The notes under the pieces: generated by a model | What the model saw: the letters and a program-made list of their open reading frames with translations, nothing else | The model's database searches: none | What the model was told of the DNA's origin: nothing | Shown here: piece by piece, positions 25,184-33,900 of the stretch | How positions within the stretch are numbered: the first letter of the stretch is position 1 | Layout: each line of letters begins with the position of its first letter | Program-made: the position numbers and the translations under genes | Assembly (NCBI RefSeq): GCF_900113185.1 | Contig: NZ_FOZD01000003.1 | Coordinates: 213,258-277,257 of the forward strand | Direction: 5' to 3' | Length of the DNA stretch: 64,000 nucleotides | DNA from: Agromyces sp. CF514 | GTDB taxonomy: Bacteria > Actinomycetota > Actinomycetes > Actinomycetales > Microbacteriaceae

Positions 25184-25630
25184 ATGGCACGAGCGAGAAT
25201 CGGCGACGACGAAGGACGCGAGGCGGTGGCCGCCTGGCGGGCGGCATCCGGAGTCGCTGCCGGCGCGGCTGGCGGTACTGCCGGTGACGGCGAGTCGGCC
25301 GCAGACGAGTCGCCCGCGGCATCCGCCCCTCCCGTGGTCGACCGCACGACGCTCGCGCTCGCGGTGCGCTACTCGCTGCAACTGCTCGCCGAGCGGGCGC
25401 CAGGCGGCACCGTCGAGGTTCGCGTGCCGCCGTTCGCCGCGGTGCAGTGCGTCGAGGGCCCCAAGCACACCCGCGGTACCCCGCCCAACGTCATCGAGAC
25501 GGATGCCGCGACGTGGCTGTCGCTGGCCACCGGCAGCCTCACGTGGGCCGACGCCCGAGACGCGGGCCGCGTGCACGCCTCGGGTCAGCGGGCCGACCTC
25601 GAGGGTCTGCTGCCGGTGCTGCGCGGCTGA
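25184..25630 (+). CDS. Sterol carrier (SCP2-like) family protein
   Basis: A 148-residue protein with an N-terminal Ala/Gly-rich linker and a C-terminal part (about 55-148) resembling the sterol-carrier-family proteins of actinobacteria, with VPPFAAVQCVEGPKHTRGTPPNVIETD and a WLSLATG segment. Such proteins are often found near pur genes in this phylum. Ligand unknown. ATG at 25184 is preceded by GGAGGA; the open frame extends upstream without support. Confidence 0.75.
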   Translation: MARARIGDDEGREAVAAWRAASGVAAGAAGGTAGDGESAADESPAASAPPVVDRTTLALAVRYSLQLLAERAPGGTVEVRVPPFAAVQCVEGPKHTRGTPPNVIETDAATWLSLATGSLTWADARDAGRVHASGQRADLEGLLPVLRG

Positions 25631-25700
25631 TCGAGCTGCGCTCCCACGGTTCGGCACCGCTCGCGGAACGACTCGCGGAGCGGTGTGGCAGGCTGCTGTG

Positions 25701-26273
25701 ATGCTCTCACCGCAGACGCTGGGCGAACCCGATCGTCGCCTGGTCGCATCGTGGGCGGCCGACTGCGCCGAGCGCGTCCTGCCGTTGTTCGAGGCGGAGG
25801 CGCCCGACGACGATCGGCCCCGCGACGGCATCGCGCGCGCCAGGGCCTTCGGCCGAGGTGAGCTCGATGCCGCCGGTCAGATCCGCGTCCGGTTCGTCGC
25901 GGGCCGGGCCGCGCAGGCGGTGAGTTCGCCGGCAGCCGTCGCTGCCGCGAGGGCCGCCGCGCAAGCCGCCGGAGTCGCGCACATGGGCGCGCACGCGCTC
26001 GGCGCGGCCGCCTACGCCGCGAAGGCGGCGGGACTCGCCACCCCCGATCGTCCGGATGCCCTGCACGACGAGATCGCCTGGCAACTCGAGCACCTCGACG
26101 GTGCGACGCGCTCAGCACTGCTGCAGCTGCCATTGCTCGGCACCGACTCCGCCGGACCGCTCGGCTCGGGCTTGCTCGCGTCAGGTGTGCTCGGGTCGAC
26201 GATCCGCGAGATCCAGGCAGCGCTCTGCGAACCGTCCGGGCGCTCCGGCACCGCCCAGGAGGGTGCCGGGTGA
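25701..26273 (+). CDS. Imm-5-like putative immunity protein
   Basis: A 190-residue, Ala-rich, all-helical protein. The N-terminal WAADCAERVLPLFE, the PDDDRPRDGIARARAFGRGE stretch and the central HMGAHALGAAAYAAKAAG match a family annotated as Imm-5-like putative immunity proteins. The name comes from polymorphic-toxin gene neighbourhoods; here no toxin gene is adjacent, so a true immunity role is uncertain. ATG at 25701 has only a weak Shine-Dalgarno. It overlaps the next gene by 4 bases (GTGA). Confidence 0.65.
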   Translation: MLSPQTLGEPDRRLVASWAADCAERVLPLFEAEAPDDDRPRDGIARARAFGRGELDAAGQIRVRFVAGRAAQAVSSPAAVAAARAAAQAAGVAHMGAHALGAAAYAAKAAGLATPDRPDALHDEIAWQLEHLDGATRSALLQLPLLGTDSAGPLGSGLLASGVLGSTIREIQAALCEPSGRSGTAQEGAG

Positions 26274-26671
26274 GCGGTCAGCATTCGAGCGGGGAGGTCG
26301 ATCCGAGCGATCCTGCATATCGCAATCTCATCGACCTCAGTCAGGTTCGTCTCGGCCGCGCTGTCGCAGTCCTCTCGGGAATCGGATCCTTGGTCGCAGC
26401 CGCGGCTTTCGCCGTGGCGCTGCTCGCGGCCATGCCCGCGACCCCGAGCATCCTGACGGATCAAGCCGTCGTCGTCGCTGCACCGGTGCTCAGGGTCGTC
26501 GCAGGAGTGGCCGCCTGGGCCGGATTCGTCTCGGGGGTCGTCGCGTGCGGTGTCCTTCGCGCCTACCCGGAGGCCAGGATCCGCTGGCTGCCTGGGTCGA
26601 TGATCGCGGCCGCCGCGATCGCTTTCCTCCTGCCGCTCGCCCAAGCGTTCTGGGCGCAGGGCCTCCACTGA
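26270..26671 (+). CDS. Small integral membrane protein, coupled to the Imm-5-like gene
   Basis: A 133-residue protein with three hydrophobic segments (about 33-55, 66-90, 104-128). The GTG start overlaps the Imm-5-like stop codon, so the two are translationally coupled. No family recognised. A membrane partner for the immunity-like protein is a possibility. Confidence 0.6.
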   Translation: MSGQHSSGEVDPSDPAYRNLIDLSQVRLGRAVAVLSGIGSLVAAAAFAVALLAAMPATPSILTDQAVVVAAPVLRVVAGVAAWAGFVSGVVACGVLRAYPEARIRWLPGSMIAAAAIAFLLPLAQAFWAQGLH

Positions 26672-26717
26672 ACGCGGGCCGGATGCTGTCGAGCGGTTCG
26701 GGGTGCCGCCGTCGCAC

Positions 26718-27194
26718 TCAGCGCAGCGAGCGCAGGTACCTGCGCCGTGCCACGATCTGCGCGACGCGGAGCAGCGGGTGGAGCGACCGCCACGGTTGCT
26801 GCGGCGCGGGGCTCGTGAGCGAGCGGACGGTCAGGAACACGTCGGTGCCCTCGCGATGGACGATGAACGCCTCCTCGCCCGACACCGGATGCCCCGCGAG
26901 CGTGCGGTACGCGAACCCCACGCGCGACGGGGTGATGACGACATCGGCCACCTCGACGGGCTCGCGCACGGTGATGTCGAGAACCCGAGCGGTGATCGTC
27001 AGGCGGGCACCGGATGTCACGGCGCGCGCATCGTCGACGTGGAACCCGCTTCGCGTCTTCACCATCCAGTGCAGGATGTCGCGGCTCGCCCGATCCCAGA
27101 CGTCGTCGCCGCTGCCGACATGCGCCGACACCTCGCTGCGGCGGAACCCGTCGGCGCCGCCCGCCGGCCAGGTCGGCAGCTGGGGATGCGTCAC
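26718..27194 (-). CDS. DUF1990 family protein
   Basis: A 158-residue protein with the DUF1990 pattern GFAYRTLAGHPVSGEEAF followed by SLTSPAPQQPW and a C-terminal RRRYLRSL. Members occur next to SRPBCC or ligand-binding proteins, and here the GTG overlaps the stop of an SRPBCC gene. Biochemical role unknown. Confidence 0.82.
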   Translation of the reverse strand: MTHPQLPTWPAGGADGFRRSEVSAHVGSGDDVWDRASRDILHWMVKTRSGFHVDDARAVTSGARLTITARVLDITVREPVEVADVVITPSRVGFAYRTLAGHPVSGEEAFIVHREGTDVFLTVRSLTSPAPQQPWRSLHPLLRVAQIVARRRYLRSLR

Positions 27195-27658
27195 GCTACG
27201 CCCCTGCCGGGGTTCGAGCTGAGCGATTCGACGAGGTACCGGTTGCGCTCGGTGATCAGCCGTCGCAGGTAGGGCACGAGCACCAGCCGCTCGGCGAGGC
27301 GTCCGAACACCGGCGAGGCGATCGTCAGGGTGTCCACCATCACGGTCTCCGCGCCGTCGACCGCGAAGGCGTGCTCGTGGTGGAACGAGCGGAACGGCCC
27401 CCGCACCTGCTCGTCGACGAATCGGTTCGGTTGGTCGAGGCTCGTGATCCGCGAGGTCATCGTGAAGCGGATGCCGAAGTGGCGCGCGCGCCACGTGACC
27501 GTCTCGTCGAGCGCGATGGCTCCGCTCGTCACGCCGCCGACGGCGCGCTCGCCGGATCGGGCCATCGAGGCCACGTGCGCGTCGATGCTGAGGCTCGCGT
27601 CGAACAACCGCTCGGCCGGCACGCCGGTGCGAGTGACGACGCTGAAGGTGCTGACCAT
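27191..27658 (-). CDS. SRPBCC family (START-like) protein
   Basis: A 155-residue protein of the helix-grip type: N-terminal VPAERLFDASLSIDAH, ITSLDQPNRFVDEQVRGPFRSFHHEHAF and a long C-terminal helix (LRRLITERNRYL), the layout of polyketide-cyclase-like or hydrophobic-ligand-binding SRPBCC proteins. First gene of a two-gene operon with the DUF1990 gene. Confidence 0.82.
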   Translation of the reverse strand: MVSTFSVVTRTGVPAERLFDASLSIDAHVASMARSGERAVGGVTSGAIALDETVTWRARHFGIRFTMTSRITSLDQPNRFVDEQVRGPFRSFHHEHAFAVDGAETVMVDTLTIASPVFGRLAERLVLVPYLRRLITERNRYLVESLSSNPGRGVA

Positions 27659-27718
27659 GCGTCGATCATGTCAGGGCGGGCGCATCGGCCCGGCCGGAGC
27701 GCGTTCGCCGCGGCGGCC

Positions 27719-28522
27719 TCACCGAATCGGCAGCACCAACGGAACGCCCGTGCGCGGGTGCTCGATCACGTCGACCGGTTGTCCGTAGACGGCCTCGATG
27801 CGCTCGGCAGTGAGCACGTCGGCCGGCGTTCCGTGGGCGACGACCCGGCCGCGCTCGAGCAGCGTGATCTCGTCGGAGTAGGCGGCGGCGAGGTTGAGGT
27901 CGTGCAGCACGACCACGACGGCGTCGCCGGCGGCGGCCTGGGCGCGCGCGAGGCGCAGCACGTCCTCCTGGTGCCGCAGGTCGAGCGCGGCGGTCGGCTC
28001 GTCGAGCAGCAGCACGGGCGAGCGCTGCGCGAGCACGCGGGCGAGGGCGACGCGCGCCTTCTCACCGCCCGAGAGGTTCGCGACCGGGCGGTCGGCGAGG
28101 TGCGAGACATCCGTCACCGCCATGGCGCGCTCGATCTCGCGCTCGTCGTCGACTTCGGCGGGCGTGCGCGCCCACGGGTGGCGGCCCATCTCGACGATCT
28201 CGCGCGAGCGGAACGCGAAGGTCACGCTGTGCTCCTGCGTCAGCACGGCGCGGGTGCGGGCGAGATCGCGCAGCGGCCAGTCGGCGAGCGGGCGGTCCCT
28301 CAGCACGACCCGCCCCGACGACGGTGCCCGGTCGCCGGCCAGCACGGAGAGCAGGGTCGACTTGCCGGCCCCGTTCGGGCCCAGCAACGAGTGCACGCGG
28401 CCGGGAATCGCCGCGAACGAGACATCCGTCAGCAGGTGCGCGCGATCGATCGTGACCGACACGTGCTCGGCGACGAGACCGCCGCCGACCACCGTGGTCG
28501 CGAAAGGCCCGGTCGCGCTCAT
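27719..28522 (-). CDS. hmuV: Heme ABC transporter ATP-binding protein
   Basis: ATPase of 267 residues with Walker A GPNGAGKST, signature NLSGGEKAR, Walker B VLLLDEP and switch His in VLHDLNLA. The form and order match HmuV of actinobacterial heme importers. ATG at 28522 overlaps the hmuU stop (ATGA). Confidence 0.92.
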   Translation of the reverse strand: MSATGPFATTVVGGGLVAEHVSVTIDRAHLLTDVSFAAIPGRVHSLLGPNGAGKSTLLSVLAGDRAPSSGRVVLRDRPLADWPLRDLARTRAVLTQEHSVTFAFRSREIVEMGRHPWARTPAEVDDEREIERAMAVTDVSHLADRPVANLSGGEKARVALARVLAQRSPVLLLDEPTAALDLRHQEDVLRLARAQAAAGDAVVVVLHDLNLAAAYSDEITLLERGRVVAHGTPADVLTAERIEAVYGQPVDVIEHPRTGVPLVLPIR

Positions 28523-29616
28523 CGCCACCCTCCGGCGCCCTTGCGCTGGCGCCGAAGCAGCCAGAAGAAGAAGGGGCCGCCCACGAGCGAGGTGAGCATG
28601 CCGATCGGCAGGTCGGCCATCGGCACGGCCGTGCGGGCGACGAGGTCGGCGACGAGCAGCAGCAGGGCGCCGCCGAGCGCGCTCGCCGCGATGAGCCCCC
28701 GGTGGGCCGGGCCGATCACCATGCGCATGAGGTGCGGCACGATCAGGCCGACGAAGCTGATGATGCCCGCGAACGCGACGGCCGCGCACGTGAGCACCGC
28801 GACGAGCACGATCGAGACGATGCGCACGCGTTCGACGTTGACGCCGAGATGGCGTGCGCCGCGCTCGCCGAGCGAGAACAGGTCGAGCTGGCGGGCGAGC
28901 ACGAACGCGAACACGAGCGACACGGCGACGAGCGGCGCGATGACCCCGATCTCCTGCCAGCGCGATCCGTTCAGCGATCCGAGCTGCCAGAAGATGATCT
29001 CCTCGCGGCTCGCCGTGTCGCCGAGGAACGTGAGCAGCGCCAGCCCGCCCGCGGCGAACGCGTTGACGGCGATGCCCGTGAGCACGAGCGTGACGACCTC
29101 GGTGCGGCCGCCCGAACGGCTCGCGAGGTAGACGACCATCGTCGTCGCGAGTCCTGCGAGGAACGACGCCCCGGCGGTCACCCAGTCGCTCGTCGCGGTC
29201 AGGCCGAACACGATCGTGACCGCGGCGCCGAGCGCAGCACCCGACGAGACGCCGACGACGCCCGGCTCGGCGAGCGGGTTCGCGAACACGGCCTGCATGA
29301 TCGTTCCGGCCACAGCGAGCGCCGCGCCGATGAGGATCGCGGCGACGATGCGCGGGAACCGGATCGTCCACAGCGCCGCATCGACGTGCGGTGCGGCCGC
29401 GGGCGCATCGCTCAGCCCGAGGCCGCGCAGCAGGCTGTTCCACACCTCGCCCGGCGCGATCTGCAGCTGCCCCATGCCCGCAGAGACGAGCGCGAACACG
29501 ACGAGCGCGATGGAGAGTCCGGTGAACAGCGCGATGCGGCGGCGCGTCGAACGGCGGGTCTCGAGCGGGGCGGATGTCGCGGGGCCGGCCTCCGTCGAGG
29601 GTGCGAGCCGGGTCAT
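28519..29616 (-). CDS. hmuU: Heme ABC transporter permease (FecCD family)
   Basis: FecCD/BtuC-type permease of 365 residues with about nine or ten helices. Typical segments: RFPRIVAAILIGAALAVAGTIMQ, NPLAEPGVVGVSSGAALGA, and the coupling region FAGIISFVGLIVPHLMR. ATG at 29616 overlaps the hmuT stop (ATGA). It carries heme, or an iron chelate, across the membrane. Confidence 0.93.
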   Translation of the reverse strand: MTRLAPSTEAGPATSAPLETRRSTRRRIALFTGLSIALVVFALVSAGMGQLQIAPGEVWNSLLRGLGLSDAPAAAPHVDAALWTIRFPRIVAAILIGAALAVAGTIMQAVFANPLAEPGVVGVSSGAALGAAVTIVFGLTATSDWVTAGASFLAGLATTMVVYLASRSGGRTEVVTLVLTGIAVNAFAAGGLALLTFLGDTASREEIIFWQLGSLNGSRWQEIGVIAPLVAVSLVFAFVLARQLDLFSLGERGARHLGVNVERVRIVSIVLVAVLTCAAVAFAGIISFVGLIVPHLMRMVIGPAHRGLIAASALGGALLLLVADLVARTAVPMADLPIGMLTSLVGGPFFFWLLRRQRKGAGGWR

Positions 29617-30839
29617 CCGTCGGTGCCCTCTGCCGTGCCGGTGCCGGTGCCGGTGCTGGTGCTGGTGCCGGTGCCGGTGCTGGTGCTGGTGCCGGTACCG
29701 GTGCCGGATGCCGTGGCGACCGTGTCGGGCGCGTACACCGCGCGGGCGAGCGCGTCGACGACGGCGGGCGTGCGCGGGCCGAACCCGAGGATCTCGGTGT
29801 CGGCCATGTCGACGATGCGCCGGTGCTGGCCCGCGGGCGTGGCGGCGAGCGCGGGCAGGCGTTCGAGCAGTCCGTCGACGCCGCCGGTGGAGGCGAGCCC
29901 CTCGGTCATGACGAGCACGACGTCGGGTGCCGCCTGCACGAGCGCCTCGGCGGTGACGGGTCGCATGCCCTCCCAGCCGATCTCGCCCGCGACGTCGAAG
30001 CCGCCGACCGCGTTGATGAGCGAGTCGGCGCCGGACTCCTCGCCGAAGAGGTAGTAGACGTTCGCGCTGCCGCGCACGTAGAGGAAGATCATGCGCGGCC
30101 GGTCGGCCGGGTCGGCGGGGATCGACGCCTCGATCGGCGTCGTGACCGCCGTGAGGTCGGCGTCCATCGCGGACTTCAGCAGCTCGGCGCGCTCGGGCAC
30201 GCCGAGTGCGGCGGCGATCTGGTCGACGAGCTCGCCGATGTTCTCGACGCTGCGTTCCTTCGTGACGATGACGACCGGAATGCCGGCGTCGCGCAACTGC
30301 GCGAGCGCGTCGCGCGGGCCGAGCGTCGTGTCGGTGATCACGACCGTCGGGTCGAGCGAGAGCACGGCCTCGGCCGAGAGCGTGTGGCCCTCCTGCGTGA
30401 CCTCGGGCAGGCCGGCGGCCTCGGGGAACCCGGTCGACGAGTCGCGGCCCACGACCTGGTCGCCGAGGCCGAGGCTGAAGACGGTCGCGGCGATCGTGCC
30501 GGTGATGTCGATCGGCAGGATCCGCTCGGTCGACTCCACGGTCGCCCCGACGCCGTCGACGCCGACCACGGTCAGGGGAACGGCGGATGCCTCGGCGGAC
30601 TCGATGACCGGCAGGCCGGTGTCGGCGAGGCAGGCCGTCGACGGGCCTTCGATCGCGCGAACGTCGGCCGCGAGCTCGAGCTGGTCGAACGGGGTGGAAG
30701 CGCCGGGGCACTCGGCCTCGGTGGCGACGCCTGCGGCCGTCGCGTCGTCGGAGCCGGTCGTCGCGCAGCCGGTGAAGGACAGCGCCACGATTGCTGCGAG
30801 TGCCGCGAGGGCGGCGCGCGCAGTTCGATTCTTCGTCAT
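29613..30839 (-). CDS. hmuT: Heme-binding lipoprotein
   Basis: Substrate-binding protein of 408 residues. The signal peptide ends at FTGC with C25 as the lipobox cysteine. The mature part has a two-lobe HmuT-like layout (PLTVVGVDGVG, STGFPEAAGLPEVTQEGHTLSAEAVL, PVVIVTKERSVENIGE). The last 30 residues are an odd Gly-Thr/Ser-Thr repeat encoded by hexanucleotide repeats. Its ATG lies directly beside an iron box, so repression by an IdeR/DtxR regulator is expected. Confidence 0.92.
   Translation of the reverse strand: MTKNRTARAALAALAAIVALSFTGCATTGSDDATAAGVATEAECPGASTPFDQLELAADVRAIEGPSTACLADTGLPVIESAEASAVPLTVVGVDGVGATVESTERILPIDITGTIAATVFSLGLGDQVVGRDSSTGFPEAAGLPEVTQEGHTLSAEAVLSLDPTVVITDTTLGPRDALAQLRDAGIPVVIVTKERSVENIGELVDQIAAALGVPERAELLKSAMDADLTAVTTPIEASIPADPADRPRMIFLYVRGSANVYYLFGEESGADSLINAVGGFDVAGEIGWEGMRPVTAEALVQAAPDVVLVMTEGLASTGGVDGLLERLPALAATPAGQHRRIVDMADTEILGFGPRTPAVVDALARAVYAPDTVATASGTGTGTSTSTGTGTSTSTGTGTGTAEGTDG
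29634..29705. repeat. Hexanucleotide repeat tract in the hmuT C-terminal tail
   Basis: About twelve units of CCGGTG or CTGGTG (one CCGGTA), arranged in a higher-order pattern of two CCGGTG and two CTGGTG. Gain or loss of six-base units keeps the frame and changes only the length of the Gly-Thr/Ser-Thr tail. Confidence 0.85.
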
Positions 30840-30840
30840 C

Positions 30841-30859
30841 TTAAGGTTAGCCTTACCTC
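30841..30859 (-). promoter_or_regulatory. Iron box (IdeR/DtxR type) at hmuT
   Basis: TTAAGGTTAGCCTTACCTC closely matches the 19-bp IdeR/DtxR consensus TTAGGTTAGGCTAACCTAA. It begins two bases upstream of the hmuT start codon and covers the likely -10 (TAACCT on the minus strand), so iron-loaded repressor would block initiation. Confidence 0.8.
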
Positions 30860-30890
30860 ACCTTGCGCGGTGAGCATTCGTCCGCATATG

Positions 30891-30909
30891 TTAGATAAGC
30901 CTAACCTAA
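30891..30909 (+). promoter_or_regulatory. Second iron box, facing the HtaA gene
   Basis: TTAGATAAGCCTAACCTAA is a second near-consensus IdeR/DtxR site, 82 bases before the HtaA-protein start. Two boxes 50 bases apart let both divergent promoters respond to iron. Confidence 0.8.
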
Positions 30910-30991
30910 CTTCAGGCATCCCCCTCACCCGCTGCACGCCACGGAACCCCTGGTTCCGTCGCGCTCGCGCGCCGACCCGGAGGTCCGCGTC

Positions 30992-33900
30992 TTGACGTCG
31001 ACACTGCCCACAGCTCCGCCCCCTGAGACCGGAGCGAGTGCTCCGCCGAAGCCCCGACGATGGCTGGCGGCACTGCTCGCCGCCCTCCTCGTCATCGGCG
31101 GCACGAGCTTCGGCGCGGCCACGGCCATGGCCGATGAGCTCGCGCCCGCCCCGGTGCTCTCGGTCACGCCGGCGACGGATGTCGACCCCGCCGTCGAGAA
31201 CACGTTCACCGTGTCGGGCACCGGCTACGTCGGCGCGGGTGCGGCCAACGGCGCGTACGTGCTCCTCGGTGCGCAGTCGGTCTGGCAGGGTGGGGGTCCG
31301 CTGGTCAGCACCGGATGGCTCGCGCAGGCGTGGGTTCCCGCCGCGCAGATCGTGGGCGGTGCGTTCACCACGACGATCACGATCCCGGCCGGCACGTTCG
31401 ACTCCGCGGTGACCTACCAGGTCGCCTCGTCGGCGGCCCACGGACTGTCGGTCACGAACCGCACGCTCGATGCGTTCGCGCCCATCACCGTCAGGCAGCC
31501 CGCTCCGCCCGAGCCGGTCGCGAACCCGGTGCTCTCGTTCACGCCGGCGACGGATGTCGACCCCGCCGTCGAGAACACGTTCACCGTGTCGGGCACGGGC
31601 TACGTGGGTGCCGGCGCTGCGAGCGGCGCCTACGTGCTGATCGGTGCGCAGTCGGTCTGGCAGGGCGGCAGTGCGCTGCCGGGTTCCGGATGGCTCGCGC
31701 AGGCGTGGGTGCCCGCCGCCCAGATCGTGGGCGGTGCGTTCACCACGACGGTCAAGATCCCGGCCGGCACGTTCGACCCGAAGGTGACGTACCAGGTCGC
31801 CTCGTCGGCGGCCCACGGCCTCTCGGTGACGAACCGCACGCTCGATGCGTTCGCGCCCATCACCGTCAAGCAGCCCGCACCCGTCGCGACCCCGGTGCTG
31901 TCGGTCACGCCGGCGACGGATGTCGATGCCGCCGTCGCGAACACGTTCACCGTCTCCGGCACGGGCTACATCGGCCCGGGGGCCGCGAGCGGCGCCTACG
32001 TGCTGATCGGCGCCCGGTCGGTCTGGCAGGGCGGCAGTGCGCTGCCCGGCGCCGGATGGCTCGCGCAGGCCTGGGTGCCCGCCGCGCAGATCGTGAACGG
32101 TGGGTTCACCACGACGATCACCGTGCCCGCGGCGAAGTTCGACCCGTCGCTGACGTACCAGGTCGCCTCCTCGGCGGCGCACGGCCTCTCGGTGACGAAC
32201 CGCACGCTCGATGCGTTCGCGCCCATCACGATCAAGCAGCCCGCACCCGAGCCGGCGACGCCTTCGTTGACGGTGTCCAAGACGGAGGGGCTGGACCCGG
32301 CCGGTGAGGACCTGACGATCACGGCGGAGCACTACGCGACCGGGTTCACATCGACGTATGCGCCGGGCGAGGCGGGCTTCTACCTCCAGGTCGGCTGGCT
32401 CGCCGACACCTGGAAGCCCTCCGAGAAGGCGCCCTCCTCGTCCCGCACGAACGCGTACAACACGTGGGTGGCCGATGAGGCGAACACCATCGCGCCCACG
32501 AAGTGGACGAAGAACGCCGACGGCACCGCGGATGTCTCGTGGACCGTCGAGGTGACCAAGGCCGCGCTCGACGCGAAGGCCAAGGACGGGTACACGCTCG
32601 CGGTCTTCACGCTCGGTGCCGGCGGTGCCGTGCAGGCCGCGAACGAACTGGCCGTGCCGATCAGCTTCGAGCCGGCGACGCCGTCGCTGTCGGTGTCCAA
32701 GACGGAGGGGCTGGACCCGGCCGGTGAGGACCTGACGATCACGGCGGAGCACTACGCGACCGGGTTCACGTCGAGCTACGCGCCGGGCGAGGCCGGGTTC
32801 TACATCCAGGTGGGCTGGCTCGCCGACACGTGGAAGGCGTCCGAGAAGGCGCCGTCCGCTGCCCGCACCAACGCCTACAACACGTGGGTCGCCGATGAGG
32901 CGAACACGATCGCGCCGACGAAGTGGACCAAGAACCCCGACGGCACCGCGAACGCGTCGTGGACGGTCAACGTGACCAAGGCAGAGCTCGACGCGAAGGC
33001 CAAGGACGGGTACACGCTCGCGGTCTTCACGCTCGGTGCCGGTGGAGCGGTGCAGGCCGCGAACGAGCTCGCCGTGCCGATCAGCTTCGGCGCGCCGATC
33101 GAGGCCCCGAAGCTGAGCGTCGAGCCCGTCGCGGGCGTCGACCCGGCGACGAAGAACACGCTGACGATCACGGGCACCGGCTTCACCGGTGCGGGTGCCG
33201 CGAACGGTGCGTACGTGCTCGTGGGCGAGACCTCGATCTGGAACGGTCAGGGCCCGCTCGTCAACGACGGGTGGATCGCGTCGACCTGGGTGCCGACCTC
33301 GAAGATCGTCGACGGCTCGTTCACGACGTCCTTCACGATCGCGGCCGGCAGCTTCGACCGCTCGAAGTCGTACCAGGTCGCCTCGTCGGCAGCCCACGGG
33401 CTCTCGGCGACCGACCGCTCGCTCGACGCGTTCGCACCGATCAAGCTCCTCGCGAGCACCGGCGGCGGCAACACCGGCGGCGGCAACGGAGGCAACACCG
33501 GTGGCGGCAACGGCGGCAACACCGGGGGCGGCACCACCACTCCGCCCGTCGTGATCGCCGCGGGCTCGCTCGACTGGGGCGTCTCCAGCTCGTTCCGCGA
33601 GTACATCATCAGCGACATCGCCAAGGGCTCGATCGCCGTCGGCGGCGGCGCGAGCTCGAACGGCTCGTCGTTCCGCTTCGTGCAGTCGGGCAGCTCGTTC
33701 AGCCCGATCACCACGACCGGCTCGGCCGACTACGCCGGAACCGTTCGGTTCACGGGTCACGACGGCGCGCTCGACCTGACGCTCACCAACCCGACGCTCG
33801 TCGCGAAGGGTGTCGGCTCCGCCGCTCTCGTCGTGACCGCCAACGGCAACCGCGTCGAGTTCGCCACCGTCGACCTGTCGTCGGCCGCGCGCTCGACCGT

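Noticed and set aside
25086..25700. Upstream extension of the Imm-5-like frame through the SCP2-like gene
   Set aside because: The extended part is Arg/Pro/Ser-rich and lies out of frame over a gene with a better start and domain match.
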